Notes under the pieces: generated by a model | What the model saw: the letters and a program-made list of their open reading frames with translations, nothing else | Databases searched by the model: none | Told to the model about the DNA's origin: nothing | Assembly (NCBI GenBank): GCA_001717545.1 | Contig: CP017039.1 | Location: 310,001-374,000, forward strand | DNA from: Anaerolineaceae bacterium oral taxon 439 | GTDB taxonomy: Bacteria > Chloroflexota > Anaerolineae > Anaerolineales > Anaerolineaceae | Direction: 5' to 3' | DNA length: 64,000 nucleotides | Part shown: one piece after another, positions 17,093 through 26,074 of the stretch | How positions within the stretch are numbered: the first letter of the stretch is position 1 | Layout: each line of letters opens with the position of its first letter | Program-made: the position numbers and the translations under genes

Positions 17093-18961
17093 ATGGCGGT
17101 TTCAGAAAAAATCGCGAATATTCTGGCGACGCTCCCCGATCGTCCGGGCTGCTACCTGATGAAGGACCGGGAGGACCAGCTCCTCTACGTCGGAAAAGCG
17201 GTCAATCTTAAAAACCGCGTCCGCTCTTATTTTCATTCTCCAGGGCAGCAGACGCAGAAAACGCGGCGCATGGTCAGCCTCATCGATCATATCGAATGGA
17301 TCGTCGTCGATTCGGAGCTCGAGGCGCTGATCCTCGAAATGAACCTGATTAAGAAGAACCGCCCGCCGTTCAACGTTCAGCTTAAAGACGATAAACGCTA
17401 CCCGTATATTAAGATTTCGTTTCAGGACCCGTATCCGAAAATCAGCGTGACACGCCAGCTCGAATCCGACGGCGCGCGCTACTTCGGCCCGTATACTTCG
17501 GTTTGGGCGGTCAATCAGACGCTCGACCTGCTGCGGCGGATTTTCCCGTATCATACCTGCGATCGCGATCTGACCGGCGCGGATCAGCGCGCCTGCCTGT
17601 ACTACGATATCAAGCTCTGTCCCGCCCCCTGTACCGGGAAGATCAGCCGTGACGATTACCGCGCGTCGATGGAGAATATCGCGTCGTTCCTGTCCGGCGA
17701 TACCGACGAAATCATCGATTCGTTGACGGCGAAGATGAACGATGACGCGGAGGCGCTTCGTTACGAAGCGGCGGCGATTCGCAGGGATCAGATTCGCGCG
17801 ATCGAGCGCGTCGTCGAGCGCCAGCGGATCGTGACGACCGATGAGCTGAATTCGGACGTGCTCGCCATGGCGCGGATCGAGAACGAAGCCTGCGTTCAGG
17901 TTTTCTTTATCCGAAAGGGGAAGCTCATCGGTCAGGACTATTTCATCATGAACGAAACCGAGGACGAGAACGACGAAGAAATCCTTTCCGGCTTTATTAA
18001 GCAGTTCTACTCGAAATCGGTAAACGTTCCCGACAGGATGTACCTGCCGATCGAGATTGAAGAACGGCGGATTATTCAGCAATGGCTTCGGCAGGATCGG
18101 CGCAATCCGAAGGTTCAGCTCCAGGTCCCGAAAAGCGGGAACCCGAAAGAGCTCGTCAGCATGGCGACCGAGAACGCGATCGAGACGCTGCGCGCGCTGA
18201 AGACGCAGTGGGCCAACGATACCCATAAGCAGAGTCAGTCTCTTGCGGAGTTGGAAACCGCGCTGGAGCTTCCGCGGACCCCGAATCGGATCGAATGCTA
18301 CGATATTTCGAATACGCAGGGGACGCTCTCGGTCGGATCGATGGTCGTTTTTGAGCAGGGTATTCCGCGCAAGGCCCATTACCGGCGTTTTAATATCAAA
18401 ACGGTCGAAGGACCGAATGACTTCGAATCGATGACAGAGGTGCTGACGAGGCGGCTGAAACGCTGGCAGTCGGCTCAGGAAAAGGATAACAGGACCGGCG
18501 GGAGGATCGACGAATCGTTCGCGCTCCTTCCCGACCTGATTATCATGGACGGCGGTAAGGGACAGCTCGGACGCGCGGTCGAGGTCCTCCGTGAGTTCGA
18601 CCTCTTCGGGCGGATTTCCGTCGTCGGACTGGCGAAGCGGGAGGAAGAACTTTTCCGTCCGTTCGAATCGGATCCGATCCTGCTTCCGCGCCGATCGGAG
18701 GGGCTTTACCTCGTTCAGCGGGTTCGAGACGAGGCCCATCGCTTCGCAATCACAGCGCATCGCAACCGCCGGACCAGATCCGGACTGACGTCCGAATTGG
18801 AGAAAATTCCCGGAATCGGCCCGGTCAAGCGCAAGGCGCTGATGAAAAAGTTCGGATCGACCGAGGGAATCGCCAAAGCGACTGCCTTTGAGCTGACGCG
18901 TGTCTCCGGAATTACGCAGTCGAACGCTGACGCGATCCGCGCCTATTTCGGTGGGGAGTAG
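17093..18961 (+). CDS. uvrC: UvrABC excinuclease subunit C
   Basis: A 622-residue nucleotide-excision-repair nuclease of normal length. Domains in order are a GIY-YIG nuclease (about 14-94, PGCYLMKDREDQLLYVGKA) for the 3' incision, and a cysteine cluster (DQRACLYYDIKLCPAPC). A UVR motif (about 205-240) and an RNase H-like domain for the 5' incision (about 370-540, IECYDISNTQGTLSVGSMVVF; LPDLIIMDGGKGQ) follow. Tandem helix-hairpin-helix motifs end the protein (EKIPGIGPVKRKALMKKFGS). The four cysteines at about 163-181 may hold an iron-sulfur cluster, as described for some UvrC proteins. uvrA and uvrB are not in the window. Confidence 0.97.
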   Translation: MAVSEKIANILATLPDRPGCYLMKDREDQLLYVGKAVNLKNRVRSYFHSPGQQTQKTRRMVSLIDHIEWIVVDSELEALILEMNLIKKNRPPFNVQLKDDKRYPYIKISFQDPYPKISVTRQLESDGARYFGPYTSVWAVNQTLDLLRRIFPYHTCDRDLTGADQRACLYYDIKLCPAPCTGKISRDDYRASMENIASFLSGDTDEIIDSLTAKMNDDAEALRYEAAAIRRDQIRAIERVVERQRIVTTDELNSDVLAMARIENEACVQVFFIRKGKLIGQDYFIMNETEDENDEEILSGFIKQFYSKSVNVPDRMYLPIEIEERRIIQQWLRQDRRNPKVQLQVPKSGNPKELVSMATENAIETLRALKTQWANDTHKQSQSLAELETALELPRTPNRIECYDISNTQGTLSVGSMVVFEQGIPRKAHYRRFNIKTVEGPNDFESMTEVLTRRLKRWQSAQEKDNRTGGRIDESFALLPDLIIMDGGKGQLGRAVEVLREFDLFGRISVVGLAKREEELFRPFESDPILLPRRSEGLYLVQRVRDEAHRFAITAHRNRRTRSGLTSELEKIPGIGPVKRKALMKKFGSTEGIAKATAFELTRVSGITQSNADAIRAYFGGE

Positions 18962-19038
18962 GGCGAAACAAACAGGGAAGGTTCCGCGCGGGATTTCCTT
19001 ACGGGCTCAGGAAAGCTCTGGGAGCCCGGCGCCGTTGA

Positions 19039-19998
19039 TTATCGCCTCCCGCCTCGGTCCGGCTGGAACCCCATCGTTTTCAGCACGGCCGGGTTATTCA
19101 TCCAGTTCTTCGCCGTCTTCACCCGCAGCTCCAGGTACGCCTTCCGATCGAGAAGCTTCTCGATCTCGACGCGCGCGTCGGTCCCGATTTTTTTCAACAT
19201 CGATCCGTTCCGACCGATGACGATGCTTTTATGCGCTTCGCGGTCGAGGAGGAGCGTCGCCTGAATGTACGACTGCGTATCGCTTCGGTCGACAAATTCG
19301 TCGATCCGGACGCCGATCGAATGTGGGATTTCTTCGTCAAGGTTCATCAGCAGCGCTTCGCGGATCAGGTCGCGGACGATCTCGCGCTCGTACAGGTCGG
19401 TGATCTGGTCCGGGTCGAAGAAGCGCGGACCTTCCGGGAGCCGTTCGATCAGCGTTTTCAGCAGTTCGGCGCAGCCCATGCCGGTTTGCGCTGAAATCTC
19501 AATAAACGACGCGCCGGGAAGCGCGCTTCGGAAGTCCGCGCCGGGATTCTCGCGGCTCTTCCCGCGGAGGAGGTCGATTTTATTCAGCGCGACGATAACG
19601 CTCCCGGACAGGTTCAATTTTCGAAACGTTTCCGCGATCGCCGTGTCGTCGGCGCTGATCCGTTCGGACGCGTCGACGATCCAGAGGATCCAGTCCGCGT
19701 CGGTAAACGTCCCTTTGGCCGCGTCGTTCATGATCTCGCCCAGCTTATTCTTCGCGCGGTGGATTCCCGGCGTGTCGATCAGGATCAGCTGCGCGCTGTC
19801 GGTCGTGATAATACTGAGCTGGTTCCGCTGCGTCGTCTGAGGACGGGGGGAGACGGCGGCGATTTTCTGGCCTAAAAGGCGGTTCGTCAGCGTCGATTTC
19901 CCGACGTTCGGTCGGCCGACGACGGCGACGTAGCCCGATTTAAACGGCTCCGCCGCGTGGGGGATCTCATCGTTCGAATTCAGCAGCGTTTCGGTCAT
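19039..19998 (-). CDS. era: GTPase Era
   Basis: A 319-residue GTPase for 30S subunit maturation. It binds the 3' end of 16S rRNA through its KH domain. Switch and nucleotide motifs are present: G1 GRPNVGKST (28-36), G2 in the TTQRN segment, G3 DTPG (75-78), G4 NKID (139-142) and G5 ISAQTG. The KH domain (about 210-300) carries VIGRNGSMLKKIGTDAR. The N-terminal 20 residues are an extra polar extension. It is the last gene of a four-gene minus-strand cluster and its start overlaps the preceding GIY-YIG gene by 32 bases. It converges on uvrC. Confidence 0.96.
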   Translation of the reverse strand: MTETLLNSNDEIPHAAEPFKSGYVAVVGRPNVGKSTLTNRLLGQKIAAVSPRPQTTQRNQLSIITTDSAQLILIDTPGIHRAKNKLGEIMNDAAKGTFTDADWILWIVDASERISADDTAIAETFRKLNLSGSVIVALNKIDLLRGKSRENPGADFRSALPGASFIEISAQTGMGCAELLKTLIERLPEGPRFFDPDQITDLYEREIVRDLIREALLMNLDEEIPHSIGVRIDEFVDRSDTQSYIQATLLLDREAHKSIVIGRNGSMLKKIGTDARVEIEKLLDRKAYLELRVKTAKNWMNNPAVLKTMGFQPDRGGRR

Positions 19999-20320
19999 CT
20001 GGATTCTCCTTCGGTTCGGACGGGCGCGCCTCGATGGGCGCTGTCCATGCCATTTTCTCTTTTTTTGCGTGCGGATAGCGTTTAATTTCGATTTCGCGCC
20101 GGAGCGCGTCGGTCTTCGAGGCGACTTCTTCTAAATAAACGAGCTCCACCGGCCGGTGCGTCCGCGTGTAGGCTCCGCCGGCGCCGCTGTTATGCTGCCT
20201 GACGCGGCGAACAGGATCCCCCGTCCAGCCGGTATAAAAGCTTCCGTCAGCGCAGCGGACCATATAGCAGTAATAGCGCTTCGCCGGCCGCGGGGCCTCG
20301 GACGCGCCGCCCTCGCTCAA
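19967..20320 (-). CDS. GIY-YIG domain protein (UPF0213/YhbQ-YazA type)
   Basis: A 117-residue single-domain GIY-YIG protein. The nuclease core reads YYCYMVRCADGSFYTGWTGDPVRRVRQHNSG, followed by PVELVYLEEVASKTDALRREIEIK with the conserved glutamate-containing helix. Small proteins of this type are widespread and have been linked to DNA structure-specific cleavage in some bacteria, but the biological role is unclear. The C-terminal 25 residues are charged and coincide with the overlap into era. The stop-start overlap with the TyrA-like gene upstream (20317-20320) shows a tightly coupled operon. Confidence 0.85.
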   Translation of the reverse strand: MSEGGASEAPRPAKRYYCYMVRCADGSFYTGWTGDPVRRVRQHNSGAGGAYTRTHRPVELVYLEEVASKTDALRREIEIKRYPHAKKEKMAWTAPIEARPSEPKENPDDRNAAEFER

Positions 20321-21309
20321 TTCTTTTTTTTTCCGGACAGGAGGCCGCCTAAAAAGAACTGGCTCAGCGTTTCGCTCATCGAAGTCCGTTCCGGTTTGAC
20401 CTCCGCTTCGGAGCGCCAGGCGGCTTTTTCATACTGCTCGATCCAGGTCCGGCGGTTGGCGCTCGTCTCGTCAAAAAACCGGCTCAGCCTTTCCGCGTCT
20501 TCGTCTCGGAGCGCGTCGCGGAGCTCCTTCATCGCCGCGGTCGCCTCATGAATCGCCAGCAGCGCGTTTTCCCGGTTCGCCAGTAGTTCCAGCGCGCGGT
20601 TCAGTCCCGTCTCGTCCTGGTTCCCGATCCCGCTCAGCGCATGGAACGGTTTCCCGCCGAGCTTGCGTTGGTCGCTCCAGCCCTGACCGCGGAAAGCGGC
20701 GGCTGAAAACGCGGCCGCGGCGATTTTCGGCGCAAGCTCTGACCGCGCCGTCAGCGCGTCGATTTCCGCCGGCGCGAAAAACGCGCTATGCGCCCCTAAC
20801 AGGATCGCGAAGTCTTGTGCTAAATGCAAAAGCTCCGGATCGGTCGTTTCCGTCGCCGCGATCGTCAGCGTCCCGTCCTTGAACAGGTCTTCGCGCGCGC
20901 TGCGCCAGCCTTCCTGCGCCTCGGCAAGCCGCGCCGGGCTCAAGGCCGCGTGCAGACCGACGAACTGATCCGGGTTGGGGAGATATTTCCGCGCGAGCCG
21001 ATTCGCCCGAACCTTATTCAGACTGAAATCGAGGATGCCGATATCTTCCGGCAGGTTCGGCGCGATCGCGTCCAATACCGGTTCCAGTTCGCCATCCGGA
21101 ACGGCAATCACGATCAGATGAGCTTTTTTTACCGCGTCCGCGTAGGAATGCTCGATTTTGTCCACCGCGTCTACGCGTTTCGCGGCCTCCTCCGCGCTTT
21201 TACGGCTGTCGAGGCCAACACGAAAAATATCTTTTTTCTGATAGCGAAGCGCTAAACCGACGGAGGCGCCGATTTCGCCGAGTCCGATAAGTGTCAATTG
21301 AAGCTGCAT
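20317..21309 (-). CDS. TyrA/prephenate dehydrogenase-like NAD(P)-binding protein
   Basis: A 330-residue protein with an N-terminal Rossmann fold (LTLIGLGEIGASVGLAL). The helical C-terminal half is organised like prephenate dehydrogenase. In true TyrA enzymes a histidine-proline motif sits after the Rossmann domain. Here the corresponding segment reads VGLHAALSP, where the histidine is kept but the proline-x-x-glycine part is not. The C-terminal region is also diverged. It may act on a different substrate or be a regulatory homologue. No aromatic biosynthesis genes lie nearby; the context is era and a site-2 protease. It may well use NAD(P), but the reaction is open. Confidence 0.7.
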   Translation of the reverse strand: MQLQLTLIGLGEIGASVGLALRYQKKDIFRVGLDSRKSAEEAAKRVDAVDKIEHSYADAVKKAHLIVIAVPDGELEPVLDAIAPNLPEDIGILDFSLNKVRANRLARKYLPNPDQFVGLHAALSPARLAEAQEGWRSAREDLFKDGTLTIAATETTDPELLHLAQDFAILLGAHSAFFAPAEIDALTARSELAPKIAAAAFSAAAFRGQGWSDQRKLGGKPFHALSGIGNQDETGLNRALELLANRENALLAIHEATAAMKELRDALRDEDAERLSRFFDETSANRRTWIEQYEKAAWRSEAEVKPERTSMSETLSQFFLGGLLSGKKKN

Positions 21310-21317
21310 ATGCGCGG

Positions 21318-21947
21318 TTAAACTCCTGTCATGAAGCGAAAGAGGGAGGATACGATCGGGTTCAGGACCCGCGAAAACAAGTCGATTCGCAGGTACGGCA
21401 GCACGAGAATCAGGACGAGGAGCAGCTGCGGCCCGATCGCCTGAACCCGGGTCCAGCCGCCTCTGAATTTTTCAGGGACGAACGGATCGAGAACCTTTGA
21501 CCCGTCGAGCGGGGCGAGCGGGATCAGGTTGAAAATCGCCAGACTGATATTGATGAACGTGAAATTCGCTAAGAAATAAGCGGGCCATCCGGAACTCGCC
21601 GCCGGAAGGCGCAGCCGGATGATCATCCCGGAGATCAGCGCCAGCAGGAGGTTTGAAAGCGGTCCCGCGATCGAAACGAGCGCCAGCCCGACGCGGCTGC
21701 GGCGGTTGACGATATCGGCGCGAACCGGAACCGGTTTCGCCCAACCGAACCCCACGAGCATCAGCATCAGCGTTCCGGCGATGTCCAGATGCGCCAGGGG
21801 GTTCAGCGTCAGCCGTCCGGCGTTTTTCGCCGTGTCGTCCCCGAGCGCGGTGGCGACGCGGGCGTGCGAATACTCGTGAACCGAGAACGCGACAACGAGC
21901 GTCAGCGCACGGACGATGTATAATGATAGTTGATCGAGACGTCCCAT
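21318..21947 (-). CDS. Site-2 protease family (M50) membrane metalloprotease
   Basis: A 209-residue membrane protein with the zinc motif HEYSH (H24, E25, H28) in its first helix. The third ligand is in the motif FNLIPLAPLDG (D148). It lacks a PDZ domain and matches the short group of M50 proteases common in Gram-positive and Chloroflexi genomes. About five hydrophobic segments are visible. It would cleave substrates within the membrane. The gene is the first of the minus-strand cluster and is eight bases before the TyrA-like gene. Its natural substrate cannot be inferred from the context. Confidence 0.9.
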   Translation of the reverse strand: MGRLDQLSLYIVRALTLVVAFSVHEYSHARVATALGDDTAKNAGRLTLNPLAHLDIAGTLMLMLVGFGWAKPVPVRADIVNRRSRVGLALVSIAGPLSNLLLALISGMIIRLRLPAASSGWPAYFLANFTFINISLAIFNLIPLAPLDGSKVLDPFVPEKFRGGWTRVQAIGPQLLLVLILVLPYLRIDLFSRVLNPIVSSLFRFMTGV

Positions 21948-22069
21948 ATCCTTCTGAATTATACCTGATCGCGATGGTCTTCTTTATCGGGAGATTCGAC
22001 GTGCCGCGGCTCGGGATCGGCGGAACGGGACGGGCTTTTTGGAAAAATCGAATCGGGAGAGGGAGAAAA

Positions 22070-22708
22070 ATGAACGAGTTTGTCAGGCTTCGGAAAGAAA
22101 AGCTGGCGGATGTCGTCGTTGGCAACTTGAAGAAGCATTTTTTCGATGCGTATAGCTGCGCGACAGCGGCGGAAGCCAGGGATCTGGCCATATCGCTGAT
22201 TCCGGTGGGATCGACGATCGGCTGGGGCGGTTCGGCGACGATCGACGCAATCGGGATAAAAGACGCGCTCCGGGGCGGGAATTACCGTCTTTTTGACCGT
22301 GATCTGGCGAAGACGCCGGAGGAGCGCGTCAGGATCGTGCGTTCCGCGCTGACGGCGGACGTATTTTTGATGAGTTCGAACGCGGTTTCTGCGGACGGGC
22401 AGCTCGTCAATATTGACGCGAACGGCAACCGGGTTGCGGCGTTGGTCTACGGTCCGAAATCGGTGATTGTCGTCGTTGGAATGAACAAGGTGGAAGCGAC
22501 GCTGGATTTAGCGATGGCGCGGGCGGAGACGGTCGCCGCGCCGATTAACGCCGGCCGCTTTCCCGGAAAGACCCCCTGCCGGGTCAGCGGCGCCTGCGGT
22601 CATTGCTTTTCAGCGGATTCGATCTGCGCTACGGTCGCGATTACTCGGCTTTCGAAGCCTGCGAACCGGATCAAGGTCATTCTCGTCAACGAGGATCTGG
22701 GCTTCTGA
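22070..22708 (+). CDS. LUD-domain lactate-utilisation-like protein
   Basis: A 212-residue LUD (YkgG/LutC-like, DUF162) protein. I start at 22070 because GGGAGAGGGAGA lies immediately before it, although the frame is open further upstream. The conserved phosphate-binding-like loop VGSTIGWGGSATIDAIGIKDAL and the block FLMSSNAVSADGQLVNIDANGNRVAALVYGP define the family. The C-terminal cysteines (CRVSGACGHCFSADSIC) match the motif of the stand-alone group, which probably binds a metal or cluster. No lutA or lutB partner is nearby. Function as an oxidoreductase component is inferred. Confidence 0.88.
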   Translation: MNEFVRLRKEKLADVVVGNLKKHFFDAYSCATAAEARDLAISLIPVGSTIGWGGSATIDAIGIKDALRGGNYRLFDRDLAKTPEERVRIVRSALTADVFLMSSNAVSADGQLVNIDANGNRVAALVYGPKSVIVVVGMNKVEATLDLAMARAETVAAPINAGRFPGKTPCRVSGACGHCFSADSICATVAITRLSKPANRIKVILVNEDLGF

Positions 22709-22765
22709 GTTGGGGCGGTCACGAATCCGTAGATCGAACGTTAATCCGAAAGGAAAGATATATTT

Positions 22766-23131
22766 TTAACTCTCGCGCTTATAAATCGGGCCCACGACGT
22801 CCCGGTTCCCCCAGATCAGGATCCAGCCGAGCGCGATCGTGATCAGCGAACAGCCCGTCACGCACCAGCGGTAATCGATCCGTTCGCCTATCCAGCCGGC
22901 GGAAACGGTCAGCGCAAGCGCGAATGCGTTGCTCAGGATGTTTTGCGCCGCGCTGATCCTCGCGCGCAGGTTATCGGGAAAAGCGGTTTGGACCGCCCTG
23001 CGGCGCATGGCGGCGCTGTTCATGCCTGAAAACCCGGCGATCGCCCGGTTGATCAGCATCGCGGGGTACGGGATCCATAGCAGAATTGTGTCCAGAAAAT
23101 CGTAAATCTGATAAATCGTGAAGGCCGTCAA
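22766..23131 (-). pseudogene. MFS transporter remnant, C-terminal part
   Basis: About 121 residues with three hydrophobic stretches that match the last third of a major facilitator permease. The typical cytoplasmic-loop motif reads AFPDNLRARISAAQNILSNA and is followed by LTVSAGWIGERIDYRWC. The N-terminal nine or so helices are missing. The upstream sequence (23132 onward) contains no matching frame, so the gene has been cut down by deletion. The stop codon is intact. It is probably not functional. Confidence 0.7.
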
Positions 23132-23453
23132 GAACCGGCGTTTTGCGGGGATTTAGCATCGTATTTGAACGAAGCTGCCGGCCGTCCGGCCGACGAATTC
23201 GGATACGTTGAAAAATGAATACATCGCGATCGAAAACCCGGACGCGGTTCAGGAAAAGGCGACGATGATTGGGGGCGGTTCCGTCGTTGATTCCGCTTGC
23301 GAACGAGACGTAACTGAGTGAAATTCCGCGTCCAGAGTTTCGAGTTCATCTGCTTCCTCCTTTGTTTCCGGTAAAGCGGATATCCTTGAATATTTGGGCC
23401 GCCGCGTATGAAGGATGATTCCGGGAAGGATAAAAATACGAACGGGGATCATT
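23132..23453. other. Non-coding stretch between MFS remnant and beta-lactamase-fold gene
   Basis: Only short frames without family motifs are present on either strand. I see no terminator, tRNA or repeat. It is probably decayed sequence left by the event that truncated the MFS gene. Confidence 0.4.
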
Positions 23454-24218
23454 TCAATTTTCCAGCAGGTTTTTTCCGAGGATCCCGAAAATCCGGCGCG
23501 TTTCCGATTTTGACCTGACCTCGTTCGTGATCAGGAAGAAGCGTTTCCCGTCCGAAAAGCCCCAATCGTTGACGACGCCGGGGAGCCCGCCGGTTTTATG
23601 ATAAAAGCCGTCCGGATCGGTTTCAAAATCGCGGAAGAACAGGTTATCGTCCTGACAATAACACATCAGCCGCCGGAGCTCGTTCCGGTCGTCTTCCGGG
23701 AGCGCGTCGATCGCGTCGTACCACTTTTCCAGATCCGCGCTGATCGTCCAATTGTCCCGCCCGGATCCACGGTCCGCCGGCTGCATCATTTTTCGTCCGA
23801 GGCGCGTATCGGTCAGTCCGAACGCCTCGCGCCAGACCTGATTCAGCCGCTCCATCCCGATTTTTTCGATCACGACGTTGGTACAGAGATTATCGGACGT
23901 CGCCAGCATGTGCAGCAGCGCGTCGGCGTACGGGAACGATCGGACCGTCAGGGCGCAGGCGAACCCCGCGCCCTCGACGCGCGCCTCCCGGTCGAGCTCC
24001 GCGATTTTGCGGCGGTCGAGCGCGCCGCCGCGTTCGAGGACGAACCAGCTCAGCGCGATCGGAACTTTAATGATCGACGCGGTCCGGAAGCGGAAATCGG
24101 GACCGCGGTTGGAAAACCGGATAGGTTCGCCGTCCCGTTCTCGATAATAAAATGTGTACGCGCCGTCGAGCTGGTCGAGCTGCGTCCGGATCGCGGCGCT
24201 GAGCGTCTCGTTTTGCAT
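23454..24218 (-). CDS. Serine hydrolase of the class A beta-lactamase fold
   Basis: A 254-residue protein with the three active-site motifs of the penicilloyl-serine transferase fold: S48-x-x-K51 in TASIIKVPI, SDN at 108-110 (MLATSDNLCTN), and KTG at 209-211 (YHKTGGLPG). No clear counterpart of the E166 general base of true class A beta-lactamases is seen; the region reads QPADRGSGRDNWTISADLE. There is no signal peptide, so it should be cytoplasmic, where beta-lactam hydrolysis would be of little use. A peptidase, esterase or amidase role is plausible. Many such intracellular homologues are of unknown substrate. Start at ATG 24218 is supported by GGGGAACAC upstream. Confidence 0.85.
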   Translation of the reverse strand: MQNETLSAAIRTQLDQLDGAYTFYYRERDGEPIRFSNRGPDFRFRTASIIKVPIALSWFVLERGGALDRRKIAELDREARVEGAGFACALTVRSFPYADALLHMLATSDNLCTNVVIEKIGMERLNQVWREAFGLTDTRLGRKMMQPADRGSGRDNWTISADLEKWYDAIDALPEDDRNELRRLMCYCQDDNLFFRDFETDPDGFYHKTGGLPGVVNDWGFSDGKRFFLITNEVRSKSETRRIFGILGKNLLEN

Positions 24219-24368
24219 GTGTTCCCCTTTCGAAAATCATGGTTTGTTCCTAAAATTGTACTCAGGTTTTGTCGATTGACCCTGCGCCGCCCGCTTTATT
24301 TTCAGGGTACATCCTTGCGGATCGTTTACGGGAAAATCTTTGCGTTATATAAGGAGGTATGCCTCGTC

Positions 24369-25937
24369 ATGATTTATCATATCTGCCGCAGGGGAGAAGC
24401 GGAAAAGGCGTTCGCCGCCGGCGTCTACGCGCCGGACTCGCTTCAAACCGAAGGATTTATTCATTTCTCGACCGCCGCGCAGGTCGTCAGCGTCGCCAAT
24501 CGTTTCTACGCGGCGGACCCGGATCTGGTCCTGCTGACCGTTGACGATACGAACGCGGAGAATTCCGGGAAAGTTAAATTTGAAGCCGTTCCGGACAGCG
24601 ATCAGGCCTTCCCGCATTATTACGGCCCGCTTCCGATGGATCGGGTCCTGAGCGTTCTCGATCTTCCTCTGGACGCGGAGGCCGGGTTCCTGCTTCCGGA
24701 GGGGCTGACTGTCGGGAGCGGCGCCGGGGACCCGGGGCGCGGCTGGCGCGTCGTTATCGACTCGATCCTGGATCAGGTCCGTCTCGCGATCGCTCCGGAC
24801 CAGCTCCTCTATCGAATCGCGCAGGAGACGGAAACCGGGTACCGCTTCGGCGATATCGATGTCGATTTTTCTCTTTACCGGACGGTTAACGTTTTGGCGA
24901 TCGGAAAAGCGGCGCGGCGGATGGCGTCGGCGCTGGGGAACCTGATCGAAGAGCGGATCGACGCCGGACTGATCGTATCGAAAACGCCGTTCGAAATGGG
25001 CGAATTCCCGCCGAAATACCGCTGTTTCGTCGGGAGCCATCCCGATCCGACGGAAGCGTCGGTCCTTGCGGGAGAGGCTGTTCTCGAATTTGCGGGGGCG
25101 CTGAACGAGAAGGACCTCCTGATCGTCCTGATTTCCGGCGGCGGGTCGTCGCTGGCGGTCGCGCCGGCGAAAGGGGTATCGCTCGCGGAAATTCGTGAGC
25201 TGAACCGTAGGCTGCTTGCGTCGGGAGCGTCGATTCATGAAATTAACGAAACGCGGAAACGGGTCGACCGGCTTAAGGGCGGCGGCGTTGCCCGTGCCGC
25301 AGGCGGGGCGCGGATCCTCAACCTGATTCTTTCGGACGTGATCGGGAACGATCTTGCGACGATCGCTTCCGGCCCGACAGTTTTAGCGAAGGAAGACGGC
25401 GGGGCGAGGATCGAATCGCTGATGATCGGGGACGTCGGAACGGCGATCGACGCGGCGGCGAAAACCGCTCTCGGATTCGGTTTCGAAATCGTTCGCGTCG
25501 ACGAGCCGATATCAGGCGAAGCGCGCGAGGTCGGGAAAGCGTTCGCCGAGCGGATCCGCTCCGTTCGGTCGGAACGCGAACCGGGTTCGAGACCGGTCCT
25601 GATCCTGCGCGGCGGCGAATCGACGGTGACGCTGCGCGGGGATGGGTTCGGAGGGCGGAATTTGGAAACGGCGCTGGGCGCTGTCGAAACGCTTTCGGGG
25701 CTTTCAGGCGTCGCGCTCGTCACGTTCGCGACCGATGGGGAAGACGGCCCGACCGACGCCGCCGGCGCGATCGTGACCGGCGATACGGCCCGGCCTGGCG
25801 TCGCGGCGGGCCTGAAGCTTTCGGAGGCGCTGGAAAGGAATGATTCGTATCGGTATTTTGAAGCGGCCGGCGGCCTGATCCGGATCGGATCGACTGGGTC
25901 GAACGTGAACGATCTGCTGATGGGGTTTATTTTCTGA
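24369..25937 (+). CDS. DUF952-glycerate kinase (DUF4147/MOFRL) fusion protein
   Basis: A 522-residue fusion. Residues 1 to about 110 are a DUF952 domain (MIYHICRRGEAEKAF; TEGFIHFSTAAQVVSVANRFYAAD). From about 125 it continues in frame as a bacterial glycerate 2-kinase of the MOFRL class. DUF4147 blocks are SHPDPTEASVLAGEAVL, LLIVLISGGGSSLA, INETRKRVDRLKGGGVA and LSDVIGNDLATIASGP. The MOFRL domain has LRGGESTVTLRGDGFGGRN and TFATDGEDGPTDAAGAIV. I start at 24369, after AAGGAGG at 24351, though the frame is open far upstream across the divergent gene. The kinase would make 2-phosphoglycerate from glycerate. The role of the DUF952 part is unknown. I know of no standard fusion of this kind. Confidence 0.85.
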   Translation: MIYHICRRGEAEKAFAAGVYAPDSLQTEGFIHFSTAAQVVSVANRFYAADPDLVLLTVDDTNAENSGKVKFEAVPDSDQAFPHYYGPLPMDRVLSVLDLPLDAEAGFLLPEGLTVGSGAGDPGRGWRVVIDSILDQVRLAIAPDQLLYRIAQETETGYRFGDIDVDFSLYRTVNVLAIGKAARRMASALGNLIEERIDAGLIVSKTPFEMGEFPPKYRCFVGSHPDPTEASVLAGEAVLEFAGALNEKDLLIVLISGGGSSLAVAPAKGVSLAEIRELNRRLLASGASIHEINETRKRVDRLKGGGVARAAGGARILNLILSDVIGNDLATIASGPTVLAKEDGGARIESLMIGDVGTAIDAAAKTALGFGFEIVRVDEPISGEAREVGKAFAERIRSVRSEREPGSRPVLILRGGESTVTLRGDGFGGRNLETALGAVETLSGLSGVALVTFATDGEDGPTDAAGAIVTGDTARPGVAAGLKLSEALERNDSYRYFEAAGGLIRIGSTGSNVNDLLMGFIF

Positions 25938-26025
25938 AACCTGGCGGTCATTCTTCTGAATCGCGACGCGCGTCGGATTTTCGCCGGCAGGACGATCGCG
26001 AAAACCGCATGTTTCCGGTTCGGAA

Positions 26026-26034
26026 TGCTATAAT
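26026..26034 (+). promoter_or_regulatory. Extended -10 promoter of the oligopeptidase gene
   Basis: TGCTATAAT, a complete extended -10, lies 40 bases before the chosen start at 26075. Confidence 0.55.
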
Positions 26035-26074
26035 TCCGGGAGGCTACGAACGATTTAAGAAAGGATCGAAAACA

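Noticed and set aside
17102-18760. A 552-codon open frame on the minus strand opposite uvrC
   Set aside because: It is antisense to a clear uvrC, has no family motif and is explained by the high GC content and codon pattern of uvrC.
18962-19038. A terminator between the convergent uvrC and era genes
   Set aside because: GGGCTC/GAGCCC can pair, but there is no T run on either strand.
23598-24368. Upstream extension of the DUF952-glycerate kinase frame
   Set aside because: It runs antisense through the beta-lactamase-fold gene. The DUF952 N-terminus and the AAGGAGG site at 24351 fix the start at 24369.
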